Below the pieces are notes generated by a model that had not been told where the DNA came from, made no database searches, and worked only from the letters and a program-made list of their open reading frames with translations. 33,846 nt of DNA, taken from positions 3,096,808 to 3,130,653 of the forward strand of contig BFEA01000069.1 of NCBI GenBank assembly GCA_003427395.1. Reading direction: 5' to 3'. Both the position numbers and the translations under genes were made by a program. Shown in pieces: positions 20,195 to 31,590 of the stretch; the stretch's first letter is position 1, and every line of letters begins with the position of its first letter. This stretch comes from Chara braunii (lineage: Eukaryota > Streptophyta > Charophyceae > Charales > Characeae).

Positions 20195-20960
20195 AGGGAG
20201 TCGCCCCTTGGGAGGTGACTTCCTGACCGCATGACTACCCGAGTGACCGGTGCCTTTGTCCCTCTACATAGAGAGATACCGTTGGAGGATCAAATATCAT
20301 CCGCACAGGACCTAGGCTCGTACTACTGGAAACTGGTGCCCGCCTACGGGATGGTACTGGGCCTCAGGAAATGCTTACTTCGTCTTCTTCTGATCGGCCT
20401 CGAGTACCCGGAAGGTCTACTCGGTGTGGTACCGGACAACCTGCTACTTGAGTGTTTTTCCGTAGTTTTAAGTGTGCGGGTTTACCCTGCTACCTTGTAA
20501 CTTTCCCACCGCGATCCTCAATCTCCCGACCATGGCTAAGTACCGGCCCTTCGGGCTTACCTGTCAAACATTGTCAAGTGTCCTTGCAGGTCACACACAC
20601 ACTCAAGCCGATAAACACTCAGGCAGGCACACCAACCTGCAAACGTACACATGCGCTAACTTAAGAAAAAAAAAAAAAAACGGGCTCAAGCTGCGGGTCG
20701 GACTGAGCCCCGCTTCTGTTTATATACTAAGCTGCACCCCTTCTACTCGAAACGGGAGCTAGCTTAGTAGGTTTAGGTGTCGGACTGTCAAGCTCAGGGT
20801 GTAGGCATTGAGTCCACCCCGACCTCTGTGCTAGCTCCCTTTTTATGAAGGGGCTTTACTTTTGTTTTCCCCGAGTTCGGGAGACCGGGCCTTGAACCCG
20901 TGACCTCGAAATCGGGGTTAGTTGCAGTTAGACCCCGTTGTGACAGTTGTCACGACGGGG
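20195..20960. other. Non-coding region, probably continuing the second LTR family
   Basis: No gene is seen. It contains a run of A (20665-20680), the inverted pair GGGCTC/GAGCCC just after it, and a near-perfect palindrome at its end (20933-20960). Confidence 0.5.
20933..20960. repeat. 28-bp near-perfect palindrome
   Basis: CCCCGTTGTGACAG joins TTGTCACGACGGGG; all arm bases pair apart from one mismatch per arm and the centre. It separates two regions of different composition and could be an element boundary. Confidence 0.88.
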
Positions 20961-21237
20961 TAGTTAGTAGTAGGATTTTCTCATCTTATTTTAATAGCTA
21001 GATTCGATTTTATTTTATTAAAGTTATCATTTCATTATTATTATTATTATTATTATTATTTTTTAACTTTCTCTAATTTCGTGGCTACCCTCCCTAGATT
21101 CACTTCAGTGAATCTGCATCGGATAGACGAGCAGATTCGTTCCACGAAAATCTGCTCGACTCCGACGCAGCAGTCCGAGGTCCTGACCCAAGCGTTTGGG
21201 CAGAGTGCTCATCGAGCGACCAGGGAGATATCGCACG
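20961..21237. other. Non-coding region with ATT repeat and two hairpins
   Basis: (ATT)n lies at 21035-21062. AGATTCACT-TC-AGTGAATCT (21096-21115) has 9-bp perfect arms. CGAGCAGATT (21128-21137) and AATCTGCTCG (21149-21158) form a second stem. A short open stretch around them has no recognised domain. Confidence 0.7.
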
Positions 21238-21750
21238 GGGAGAAGTGGTAGCGAGAAGAAGAAGAAGAAAAAGAAAGGAAGAAGAAGAAGAAGAAGGAGG
21301 AGGAGGAGAGAAGAAGTAGAAGAAGGAGGGAGGAGTTGCGCAGGGGGAGGAAAGGTGACCGCTCGGTAGAAGGAAGCGCGCAGGGAGGATGCGTCAGCGT
21401 GCGTGGTAAAAGGAGGCGCGGGGAGGATGAGCAGTGTGCAGGAGTGCACGCGCAAAGATCAAGCGAGCGTGGGGGTAGCACACGCGCAACCGACAGGGGA
21501 AAGCGTGGTGGGAGCAAACGAAGAGACCGCGCGGAGGGAGAGAGGGACTCGCGATCTGGAGATAGCAACGAAAGAGGAGAATAGCGACATAACATAGGGA
21601 AAGGAAAGTAGAAGGAAGGAAATAGAGTAGAGGGAAGAAGACAAAGGAGGAAGAGGAAGGAGAAGAGAGAGAAGAAGAAGAAGTAGAAGAAGAAGAAGAA
21701 GAAGAAGAATAATAAGAAGAAGAAGAAGAAAGAAGGAGAGAAGGGGCAGG
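21238..21750 (+). repeat. Long purine-rich (GAA/GGA) tract
   Basis: The + strand is almost entirely A and G in two blocks (21240-21350 and 21590-21745), built of GAA, GAGGA and AAGAAG words. Such mirror-like purine tracts can form triplexes. Open frames here encode Arg/Glu/Lys runs and are artefacts. Confidence 0.9.
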
Positions 21751-21791
21751 GAACGTGCGTGGACGTAGCGCTAACGGAGGAGGGCCACCGC

Positions 21792-22010
21792 GACGGGATA
21801 GATCGTTGTAATTATCGATCTTGAATAAGGAATGCCTACTAAGCGCCTGTCATCAGCTCGCGCTGATAATGTCCCTGCCCTTCGTACGCGCCCCGTCGCT
21901 CCTTCCGATTGAGTGGACCGGTGAAGTGTCTGGATTGCAGTGATCTCGGCGGTTTGGCGCTGGGAGTGCTATGAAAGGCTTATTGAACCTTATCACGAAG
22001 GGGGAGAAGA
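21792..22010 (+). pseudogene. 18S rRNA 3'-end fragment, degenerate
   Basis: The order of conserved words follows the 3' part of nuclear 18S rRNA: GGGATAGATCGTTG, AGGAATGCCTACTAAGCGC, GTCATCAGCTCGCGCTGA, GTCCCTGCCCTTCGTACGC, CCCGTCGCTCCTTCCGATTG, GACCGGTGAAGTG and TTGAACCTTATCA. These correspond to helices 43-44 and the decoding-site region. The nearly invariant GTACACACCGCCCGTC is changed and shortened to GTACGCGCCCCGTC, and the sequence stops before the 3' terminal hairpin, so this is not a functional gene. The flanks are purine microsatellite, with no ITS or other rRNA. The words are compared from memory of 18S; the identity is confident. Confidence 0.88.
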
Positions 22011-22151
22011 GGAAGAAGAAGATGAAGGAGAGAAGGAAGAAGGAGAGAGAGGAAGGAGGAAAAAGGGGTACTTACATGAGCCGGCCATAATGACGATAGC
22101 GAGGCGACGACGATGACTCGGACAACGACGGAGAGAGAGAGAGAGATGTGT

Positions 22152-22735
22152 GAGAGAGAGAGATTGGGCGGAGGCCAGAGCAACTTACCTGTAGCGTCGT
22201 TGCTCCAGCTTTATCTTCGAGGTACGTGCATCAAGGCGCCAACTTCACAGGTTAGTACCGGACTGAGAGAGAGAGAGAGAGAGAGAAAGAGAGTTCTTCT
22301 TCTTCCTCTTCTAAGTCCACCATCTCTTCCTCACCCTCTCATCACCTGACTTCTCAGTATCAACAGACTACGACAGAAAGAGAGAGAGTTGTGACTTGAG
22401 ATTTGACGATATTGGATCCAGACTCGACAAGGGGATTCAGACATTTTGACGAGGGACATTTGGGCCTGTGCCGAAGACTTGGTGTTGACGACATTCCCAT
22501 CTTCCCCTCTTCTTCGTCTAACCCCCCCCTCTTCTTTGTTTGTGTATCGTTGGGGCTGGCACATTCTTCCTGTGTGAAAGTTAGACCCCTTCACACCATG
22601 GAATGATGAGGATGATGTATGTTTGGGGCGACATTGCAATATTGATTGTCGGATCATTGGTTCTAAGTCTTCTGCTACGCTATCTGTACCTGGTATAAGA
22701 GGTCGGTCCTTGTTCTGGTCTGGGCCTTTATAGTA
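22152..22735 (+). mobile_element. Fragment related to the 3' half of the first Gypsy LTR
   Basis: From GATTGGGCGGAGGCCAGAG through TTCTTCTTCTTCCTCTTCT, GGATCCAGACTCGAC and TGGTGTTGACGACATTCCCA, it runs parallel to 16210-16760 with many substitutions and small indels. The LTR start and the last ~170 bases are missing. It could be the old 3' LTR of the 15675 element or a separate relic. Confidence 0.85.
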
Positions 22736-22739
22736 GGCA

Positions 22740-23675
22740 ACTGTGTGTGTGTGTGTGTGTGTGTGTATGAATGAGAGAGGGAGAGAGACGATAAGTCTCC
22801 TACCTTGGCCAACAGCTAAATCTCCATCCCCACGGCTCGCCGCACGCTACTTGATCGATGGAATGAGCAAATCAAAGAGTGGCAGTGTGTATTCCACATT
22901 TCAGCGGAAGATTCATTCCGTTTTGCTCATCCTATCGATGGAATATGTGTTTGTGTGTGTGCGTGCATGAGTACGTGGGCATGCGTGCACACATGAGAAG
23001 TATGTGTGAGTATGTGAGTGGAAGAGAGGGAGAACCGTACGTATTACTCGACGGTCGACGTCACCGTTTTTTTTCTCCTTCTCTCTCATCAAATAGCCCC
23101 TGATGAATGAAACCAAAAAAATGGTTTAAATACATTCGTATTAGGCTTTTGTAATGAAGTTATTTTATTCTTACTCGCTATTACTTCTATATTATCTACG
23201 TTACGATTATTGATTATTATTATTAATATTTTTGCTATTATCGTTATTATTACTATTATTATTATTATTATTGTTTTAATATTATTATTATTATTATTAC
23301 CTTTGAGATGTGAGAGCAATAGAGGAAGCGGGGGGAGCAGCAAACTGCCGACTGACGACGACAAGGGCGATGAGCGAAAGAAACAGGTAATCTCCTATCC
23401 TACGGCTGACTCCTCAACGCTCCTGTCAATAGGATGAGAGAAAAATCGAGTGAATCTCACACTACAACGTGGAAATATATGTCGCTGTTTGCACCTGCCC
23501 GCTGTCGCGCCTTCGCCTTGCTCCTCCGCGGATTTGCCAGTCGTGTGTATACATATGTATGTGTGTGAGTGTGTGTGAGGTGTGTGTGTGAGAGAGAGAG
23601 AGAGAGAAAGACTACAAGTCTCCAACCTTGGCCATCAACTAAGTCTTGGACCCGCGACTCGCCGCGGGCTACTTT
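22740..23675. repeat. GT, GA and ATT microsatellite region with a diverged duplication
   Basis: (GT)n at 22741-22767 and GTGTGTG-rich DNA to 23020 are followed by ATT/TTA repeats at 23209-23300. The segment GTCTCCNACCTTGGCCANCA with CGCGACTCGCCGC-like sequence occurs at about 22794-22850 and again at about 23616-23672. No credible gene. Confidence 0.85.
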
Positions 23676-23846
23676 NNNNNNNNNNNNNNNNNNNNNNNNN
23701 NNNNNNNNNNNNNNNNNNNNNNNNNNNNNNNNNNNNNNNNNNNNNNNNNNNNNNNNNNNNNNNNNNNNNNNNNNNNNNNNNNNNNNNNNNNNNNNNNNNN
23801 NNNNNNNNNNNNNNNNNNNNNNNNNNNNNNNNNNNNNNNNNNNNNN
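23676..23846. other. Assembly gap (171 N)
   Basis: A run of 171 N follows the copy of the diverged duplication and is followed directly by (GA)n, so the gap probably lies in a microsatellite. Frames spanning it are meaningless. Confidence 1.
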
Positions 23847-24230
23847 AGAGAGAGAGAGAGAGAGAGAGAGAAAAAAAAAAAAAAAGAATGAGAGAAACTT
23901 ACCTGTTGGACGATGGTCATTCCCGCCACTGTAGCGCACCCATTTCTAAGAAGGGCGCATTCTCGGCATGGTTGGATCGGACCAGAAAGGTAGCTTGTAT
24001 ACATTGATTATATTATCAGTGTTTTACTACTTTTATTTATTGTTTATATTATTAGTGTTTTACTACTTTTATTTGTTGTTATTTTACCTTATCTATTATT
24101 CTGAAATGCACCTCGTCGTTCTGGCAGTATACATTCATTGTTAATGTTGATATTACTAATACTATTATTATTATTATTATAAGTGTTATTATTATTATTA
24201 CTTGATCGTAATTGCAGACTGTACGTACAG
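23847..24230. repeat. (GA)n, A-run and ATT-type repeats
   Basis: (GA)n (23847-23870) runs into A(15). At 24007-24075 a unit of ATTAGTGTTTTACTACTTTT occurs twice, followed by ATT/TTA runs (24158-24200). Confidence 0.85.
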
Positions 24231-25093
24231 GGTGGGATGCACGCTCATGCACGACATATCCTATGCTATGGTTTGGATACGATGGGCATCCTGAAGGGTA
24301 ATCCCCAAGGCCGCGGCCGGATCGCGCAGGTTTAAGGCATCATATATTCTCTACTACGTACAAGGGTATATATATGTAAGAGGAGAAAGAGAGCATTCAC
24401 TCCGATAGGTGAAAGGAGATCGACTGGCTACCTGAGTGTAAACATACCCTCAACACAGCTGTATCAGGGCGGGAAGCTATCGGACCGCCTCGTCTTGCTT
24501 ACATGTAGCACCTGTGTTGATGATCGAGGTTGAGAAGGGTGCGAGGGACGTACTTATACCTGAAGTCGATATCAGTCAGTGCTTCGGGATGGCTGTTGTT
24601 GGCATCTTCGACATAGTAGTGAAGGCTAAATAGGATCTGCTATCTGCAAACTGGACGACAAGCCAGGGAGGATAGCGACATTGTATCGATGATGACGATA
24701 ATGACGATGATGATGATAATGATGATGATGATGATGATGATGATGATAATGTGAGGGCCCTAACCTTGTATTGGCAATGGTCTGCATGGGCGACATCTTC
24801 AAGTACTTCGGGCTGCCGCAGATGTCAGTTGTTGCATTGTCTTTTTGTAGCCTGTAGCAGCTGAGTAGGAGTAGGCTGGACGCTGAGCGCAGGGTGTGAG
24901 TGTGAAGGAATTGGTCCTTCGCGTTGGGAGGAGAGAGTATGCTCTCCATGGACATCGGTTCTCACTACTACGAAACACCATCAGTGTAGTATTGGTGCAA
25001 TGCTGCTCTCTGGGGCCTAGTGTGATTATCTTGCTTTCAATATGATGGTGTAATCTGGATTGCCTTCTCTTATTTTCCTATTTATTATTATTA

Positions 25094-25151
<58 letters not shown>

Positions 25152-26400
25152 TGATATTGTAATGAGATTGTGGTCTGTCCCATTTCACATACTTGAGAAC
25201 AGGCTTCACGCTAGTCAAGCGACGGGCACCAAATTCGGAACTCAGACATATGGCTACTTCGAATACAATTTAAATACAAGTCCTTCGAGGTGACTATGAC
25301 ACAACGGCAACAAACAACGTGGTTCACACACATAGTAAGAAGGAGAAATACAGATAGCCGGACAGACAAACAAAGAAAACAAACAAACAGGCAGCCTGGA
25401 TGGACATACATACAGACTCGCCAGACATATACAAACAGGATGGACATATGGACACACAGGCAGACGCCGCAATACAATGACAATGTTGCATACATAGACA
25501 CAGGTGCACACGCAGACACCATGACACGTACCAGGACGCTATGACCATCTTACATACACGAGTGACACACCTACACGGATACACCGAGGCGTTGGGCCCC
25601 CGACAGAAAGGAACGATCTTGGATACTGTGTTGGTGTGGCCTACGACCTTGAACATTGACTCAATACTTCATTGTACTGCTCTATTTGGATGGATTTTCA
25701 AAACTACTGTGCTCTCTACTTGTACACGGTTACTCAGTCATTTGTGTGATTTCGCAACATGAGTTTCTGTATATCATTCACATTCATATTTCTAGCAATT
25801 ATAATAATAATAATTATTATTATTATTATTATTCTTATTATTATGATTATTGTTATTATTATTATTACTATTGTTATTGCGAGTATTGCAAACAGATCTG
25901 TCTTCTTTGACATTCGGCAGGCATACAAACAGATGGCGATCACACTGCCGCTCGTACACAGACGTAAAACTATGAGATAACGAAACCACAAACACGGTCC
26001 CGGTGATGTGGACACTATAATACACAGATACTTTGTGGCAGATACACAGTCACTCGGACACAGTCACACGGGACATAGTCGAGTTGTGACCGTCACACAC
26101 ATACAAACAAGTAAGACACGCACGGACACACGCACAGGTGGTTACACACGCACACACAACAGACTTACACAGACAGTGAGATACAATGTCACATACATAT
26201 TGAGACGCACACGAACACTGTGACATACACAATGACATGGGTACAGTGAAAGGCACACAACGCGCAGTGTCCCATAGAGACACAGTCACACAATGACACG
26301 TACGTGGTGACGTAGATACACTGCAATCAGACTTGCTTTCTTCTTCGGCTAGCATGTATGCAAACAGAAAAAAATAGGTACCAGTGCCCCCACTCAAAGC
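24231..26400. repeat. Microsatellites and CA/GACA-rich, strand-skewed DNA
   Basis: Contains (GAT)n at 24686-24751, (ATT)n at 25083-25151, and a TAA-to-TTA inversion at 25800-25882 that can fold on itself. Two stretches (25285-25545 and 26015-26320) are poor in T on the + strand and full of ACACA, GACACA and ACAGAC words. The non-repetitive DNA between has short open stretches but no domain I can name. Confidence 0.75.
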
Positions 26401-28782
26401 TCATGGATATGGAAAACCGAGAACACACTTCAGATGCAAACTCGCTTCAACAGGCTATGGCGCTTAAATGCATGAACAACTCACTGATGACATTGTTACC
26501 TTTGTTCGCACGCACTGAACTCTGGATCACCCTGAATACCCCGCCCACATTCACACTCTGTATCGCACGCACCCTCACTACTTCCTAACGCCAGTTATGG
26601 CAGCTATAATTGTCGGCTTTACTACTTCAAGCAGCCATGGCTGCGTTATCTCCCTCTTAACCCACTTCGGACTTCGGGCCTGCTGCAAACTCCCTCGCAC
26701 AAGACGCTGAGACAGCGCCCCGCGTGGCTTCGACATGAATGAATGAGTGGGTTGGGCGCTGCTTGTGGGGTAGGGCGCTAGCGGCCATAGCCCGGCTACC
26801 TATGTGCGCAGAAAGAGGAAGGCCGAAGTTGGTTCTTCGGAGGTGAAGAGCTTTGTGTGGGCTATCAAGGGAGAGTGTGGGAAAAAAGAGAACGCATACC
26901 TGGGTGGAGAGGAGGTCGGCATTGGCATTGACGTCATCATTCACTGGTCGTCAAAGTGTCAGGTTGCTTCCATGCTGTAGTTGTAGGTAGAGGCTGCAGA
27001 ATAGATAGGGCGCCAGACACCCTTCAAAGAAAGAGCTACAGTGGGTTAAGCTGTTGGTGCTGCCCGATTGGGCTAAGGACATTGACTCATGATTCCGCTG
27101 TACCATTCTCAAATGGGTGGTTACTCAGTTTCAGTGACTAACCATAGGATAAGCCTACCGCTAAGTGTGCTTTGGCGCACAAGGGCATAGACCCCCAAGA
27201 TTTGCCTTTGTCAAACAAGTTCCAGTAACATGTGAATATATCCTGAATGATCTGCCATACCACCTCTAACTTTCTCTACAATCTGCATTGTTCAGTCCAA
27301 ACTAACTATCTCTGACTCTACTTAGAGGGGATAAGTGAGATGTTACCTCAGAGAGAGACTATTTATTTGTCTCATTTTTTTTCCATGAGATTTTTTCCAC
27401 AAGTTGGACTGATGATGTGTTCATGTGTGTTGGGAGAACTTGGAGAAGGAAGGGAACTTAGACAGGATAATCCAGAAAAGGGATAGGAATGAGATAGTGA
27501 AAGGGATATGAAGAATTACTGTGACAGTAAAAAGGGGGGTGAACTATTATTCACTACCTGAAGCGGAAGGGCAACAGCCCAAACGATTAGTTAAGGATAC
27601 GAGTCAGAGAGAAAACACAGAGTCTAGAAGGAAACTTTCTAGATCTCAGTTAGGAACAAAGATGTTAAGTTTCTGTTGGACTGTGTTGTGTTTACAGGTT
27701 TCGACACTTCGGAGAACTTACGGGGAATCCGTAAGAAAATCAATTTTGTTATCATTTGATAACAGGTCGTTAGAACTCCGACTTAACTTCCACCATGGCT
27801 TCACACCCACACCTAAGACAAGACCTAAAAAGGGAACAGATAAATCTTCCCCCTGTATCTATACCTAAATTGTCAAAATCACACTCAGGAGTCTTCGAAA
27901 AACTGTGAGGCTGGGGTAAAAGGAGTCACGGTTATGAAGGAATGTTGTTTTCAAGGGTTTGGGGCGTGAGTGGTTTGCTATGAATCGGTTAAAGGTTGAC
28001 GCTTATAGCGCATTCTGTGTCTGCATCTGTATGTTTGTATGTGGTTTCTTGCATTGCACAGGTGTTGGACATTTGTGATATCTTCTAAATTTGGGATCGT
28101 CTGAGAGATTCGGGCAAAGGGACACTACAATTGTGAAAGTGAGGTCCACCGCTCAGTCATCTCCCCTGATTTACATACGTACAATATATATATATATATG
28201 TATATACTTGTGAATGGGATCGTAGTCGGTCAAGATCGGAAAGTCATTTGTCTAGGCTTCTGTTTGAGAGGATAGGAGACTACAAAGGGAATTGACCCTG
28301 ACATTCTCACATGATGAGCAAAGTAAACGTTGAGTCATTGTCGTAGTTAGTTAAGCGTGGAAGACTGTCATAGAAAAGTCGACNTGATTAATAGTCGGTC
28401 GGGGGAATTAGCGCNNCGGGGCACNACATACGGGTCAGTCTTAAGNCGTTCTACCGCNCGTATGCNTATGCTACGGCGATNGAGAAAACGCCCTCGGCTG
28501 GCCTACCTCTGCAATTGCATNTAAAANCCTTCGCACGTGGGTCAGTAGCTCAGCAGGGATACNCCCACCTAAGGTATGGTGACAGCTCCCGCAGGTGGAG
28601 GTATGTTGTACCTCGCGGGATCCCTAACCTNTCGTAGGGAGTCGCGAGNGGTATANCACNNNTGCACGGTCNGAGTTGGTATTGCGTAAAGNGACAAAAA
28701 GAAACTCCTGCGTGACACGACCGTGAGGTCCAACACCAAAAACTACTTTACGTCTGGGTGTGGGACCGCCGCGCGCGACAGG
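26401..28782. other. No recognisable gene; last part is probably a Gypsy LTR
   Basis: No conserved protein was found in any frame; a 115-codon frame at 27521-27868 has no support. Three compact hairpins lie at 27623-27764. Because an Asp-type primer site starts at 28783 and the bases before it read GCGCGACA, an LTR should end at 28780. Its start could not be located. Scattered Ns from 28384 on indicate low-quality sequence. Confidence 0.5.
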
Positions 28783-28800
28783 TGGCGCCGTTGTCGGGGA
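28783..28800 (+). other. Primer binding site, Asp-tRNA type
   Basis: TGGCGCCGTTGTCGGGGA matches the complement of the 3' end of plant tRNA-Asp (TGGCGCCGTTGCCGGGGA) except at one base. This primer is usual for plant Gypsy elements of the Athila/Tat group. It lies two bases after a CA end. Confidence 0.85.
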
Positions 28801-29167
28801 TCTCGCTTCCTAGCTGAGGTCCTGAGTGNACGAACTCGGGTATGGTAAGTCGATGATCTAAGCAAAACGACAACTCTAATCTACTTCCTCGGATATAGTT
28901 TGGTCAAGGATTCTGAGTAGGGATTACGTAAGAGTGGTCATTGCATATAAACTACTTAGAGATTTATAGAATAGAATAAGGTCTATGAGCGAAAAGGTGG
29001 TACAAGTAAGGTGACAATCTGTGAGAACATGTGACAAGGATCGCCCTAGAGAGTGAAAGGAAAAGTATTCCATTGACAGTAACCTGAGGTTATCTAGAAT
29101 CTCTCAAACACCGACGGTGTTGGGTCAGAGAATGACTCTATTGTCTAACTTTTGTCCTCACATTAAT

Positions 29168-31590
29168 ATGGCACCCAAAGGCCGTGAGATTAGTACAGGG
29201 AGAGGAAGGAGCGGAAGGTAAGAGAAGGCCGCCGAGAGGCCTATAGATTTCGTCAAAGAGTGGGAGGATTGAAAAAAGAAAGATGAAGGGCTAGAAGAAA
29301 AGGAAGGAGGGGTAAGGGTAAGGGCGCGCACGCTTAGGACGAGTGGCGTGAACGTACCCCATCCCGGGAAAAGATAGCTTATTATTCATTCAAGTTATGA
29401 CACGTCTCCTCTATGTTTTGAACCACCTAGCCGTCCTCACTTNGGACCTTATCCACCGCTTTCTTTCTCTGCTCAAGATCGGCAATTGACTGTCCTTCCT
29501 CAATCCTGCCAACTAGGGTCCCAACCAACACCTCACGTTCCTGACCCTCCTGTCATCTCTCAATCCGCGTCATTGGATTGAAGATTGTGCATCTCCCTTG
29601 TTATATTTTTGTCATACTAACCAGGGATTTGCAGGTTGATCTCCTACTTGCTTTATAAGGAAATTATGTGAAGCATTGAACGAGCATTTAAGGGAGTCAA
29701 GGATTGACATGCGAAGGAGTTAAGTATAGGCAGATGTAGTGAGAAAGATGTCAGGATCTCTAGGGTAGTGACTTTAGAAGATGAGAGTAGGTGGAAAATG
29801 CATATGATACTTATTGTCAATAAGTAGAGTCCGGTGATTTAGCTAGAAGATAGAAGTNGAAGAAGGTGGTAATGTGCTAATTGAAGCATGTATCAAATTA
29901 GAAACTTGAAGTGTAAGACTGGTGAGATGGGGATAGATGAACAATAGAGGTGGATTGAGTACGTGACTCATGCACGCGAGCTGACTCATTTAGACTTTGT
30001 TAGTCTATGGGCTGTACTTGCGAGCAAAGTTACGGGCGGAGGCCGGTTTGGTAAGAACAAGATTGGGAACACAAACATTATAGAAGCGAGGTAGTTACGG
30101 TCTGTATCTAGAAATGAGATTCGTACTCCTCAACAAAAAACTTGAAAGACACGATTCACATTGTAAGCGCTTACACTGATTCCTTACGATCCAGACGAAA
30201 GATTTGAATACTGGGATGAACTCCGAATGGGGTATGCAAGCAGAAAAATGTTATTACTTCTTCCAATCCATGATTAGGGGCTTATGGTTTATTTAAGTGT
30301 CCTTTCATACATCTGTTTGCGCTATTCACGCCTTTAAGGTTAGTGCAAAGGATAATTGCTTAGTCAACTGGGTGTCTACAGCTTATGCCCGTGTATCCTG
30401 TTGGACCTGTTAAGATAGGAATAGAGGAGTTTATTAGACATCATCTTCGGCTTGCGGCCTGACGCTTCGTCGCTTGCTGTATTTGTACATGATGGCAGCG
30501 GCGGCCATGGCTGGAGATGGTGGTCTGAATAAGGTCCTTCTTTGGAGGAATTCTTCTCTCGCTNAAGTATTGACATGCGAGTCTATACACGAGTCGACCC
30601 CCAGACCTTAGAACTATATTGTTTCAAGGGAAAAATCTCGCTAACNTTTTGCGCGATTACCGCAACCTCAGCCTGATGAGAGAGTGGGATGAAAGAGCGA
30701 TGTTAGCTATGCTCCCTTTGTTCGTATGTGAGGAGTTCAACGAGGAAGTATACGATTTCATGCTGAGATCGCGAACTTGGAGTGAATTCGAGAGTTTGTT
30801 AAGCTTGAGGTTTCCCGAAAACGAAATCGACAGTCAACATTGTGAAAACCCTGAACGAATGATTAGTGGTACGTCAGCACAAGGGAAAATAGATAGTATA
30901 CATAAACATGTGAGAGCATTGGAAGAGAGAATGACACAACTAGAAAGGGATAGAAAGGGCAAGCGAAAGGTCTCAAAGGGGATGTCAGACAGACTAGCTG
31001 GTAGTAGTGGAGAGAAAGCAAATGACGATAATCAAGGTTCTCTCCGACCTGCGAAAGCTGAGAAGAAGCGATGTGATAACCAAGATGAAGAAAGAGGTGA
31101 AAACGTGATTGAGATAGAAGAAGAACCTAGACCTCAGAAGTTGACCAAAGTTCAGCGGAAGGCAAGAAACTGAGCACGGGCGATCTATGACCACGATCAG
31201 GGTCAAGAATGAGGGAAAGGTCGAGGCAATGGTAGACNAGGAAGTGGTGGTCCTGGTAATAAGAGTCTCGGAAGCTATGNTAGAGGAAGTGATAGCAAAG
31301 GTAATAAGGGAGATGATAGTAGAAATTGGAACGCCATCAGGGTCGAAAGTGGTCAAGAAAGTGGTCAAGGACTTGAGAGAGGAAGAAGAGGTTTGAAGAA
31401 TGCGGTATGNAGAAATAGTGCCCAAGAATGGCACACAATGAGGTTTTGCNATGTCAGGAAGGCTGATGAAGCGAGTGGTNTAATAAGCACCAATATTGAA
31501 GGAGGTGATTATGACAGATTTGGGAACCCAATTGACCCAAATATACCTGGAGGAGCGAGACATGAAGCCTTACGACGAGAGTACGAGTGN
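29168..31590 (+). pseudogene. Second Gypsy gag, heavily decayed
   Basis: ATG 29168 starts MAPKGREISTGRGRSGR, followed after a stop by AAERPIDFVKEWED, then a Pro/Gln-rich stretch (about 29400-29570; PPSRPH, PHVPDPPVIS). After an unreadable part, a core resumes at 30601 with FQGKNLAN, RDYRNLSLMREWDERAMLAM and RTWSEFESLLSLRFPENE, of the kind seen in Gypsy capsids. A coiled-coil-like segment (VRALEERMTQLERDRK, about 30910-30960) and an acidic C-part end at TGA 31171. A shifted frame ends with YDRFGNPIDPNIPGGARHEA (about 31509-31570). A complete CCHC knuckle is not visible; only an HTMRFC remnant stands near 31434. Several Ns, stops and frame changes show it is dead. Location after the Asp primer site supports the call. 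Confidence 0.75.

Noticed and set aside
20878-20945. tRNA-like or SINE-like segment on the minus strand with a GGTTCAAGGCC B-box word
   Set aside because: The T arm pairs at four of five positions, but no good anticodon stem, loop T33 or full acceptor stem can be built.
24560-24870. Two short stretches resembling each other (GATATCAGTCAGTGCTTCGGG and GACATCTTCAAGTACTTCGGG), possible exons
   Set aside because: Similarity is short, no splice structure or known protein could be assigned, and a GAT microsatellite separates them.
25893-25980. Short frame reading VFFDIRQAYKQMAI, similar to reverse transcriptase motif A
   Set aside because: Only about 13 residues fit, no other RT motif is near, and the flanks are microsatellite DNA.
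27521-27868. 115-codon open frame
   Set aside because: No domain, no supporting context, and the DNA is full of small hairpins; probably chance.
27330-28780. LTR starting at TGTTACCTC near 27340 and ending at 28780
   Set aside because: The ends do not form an inverted repeat and no second copy is in the window; the start remains unknown.
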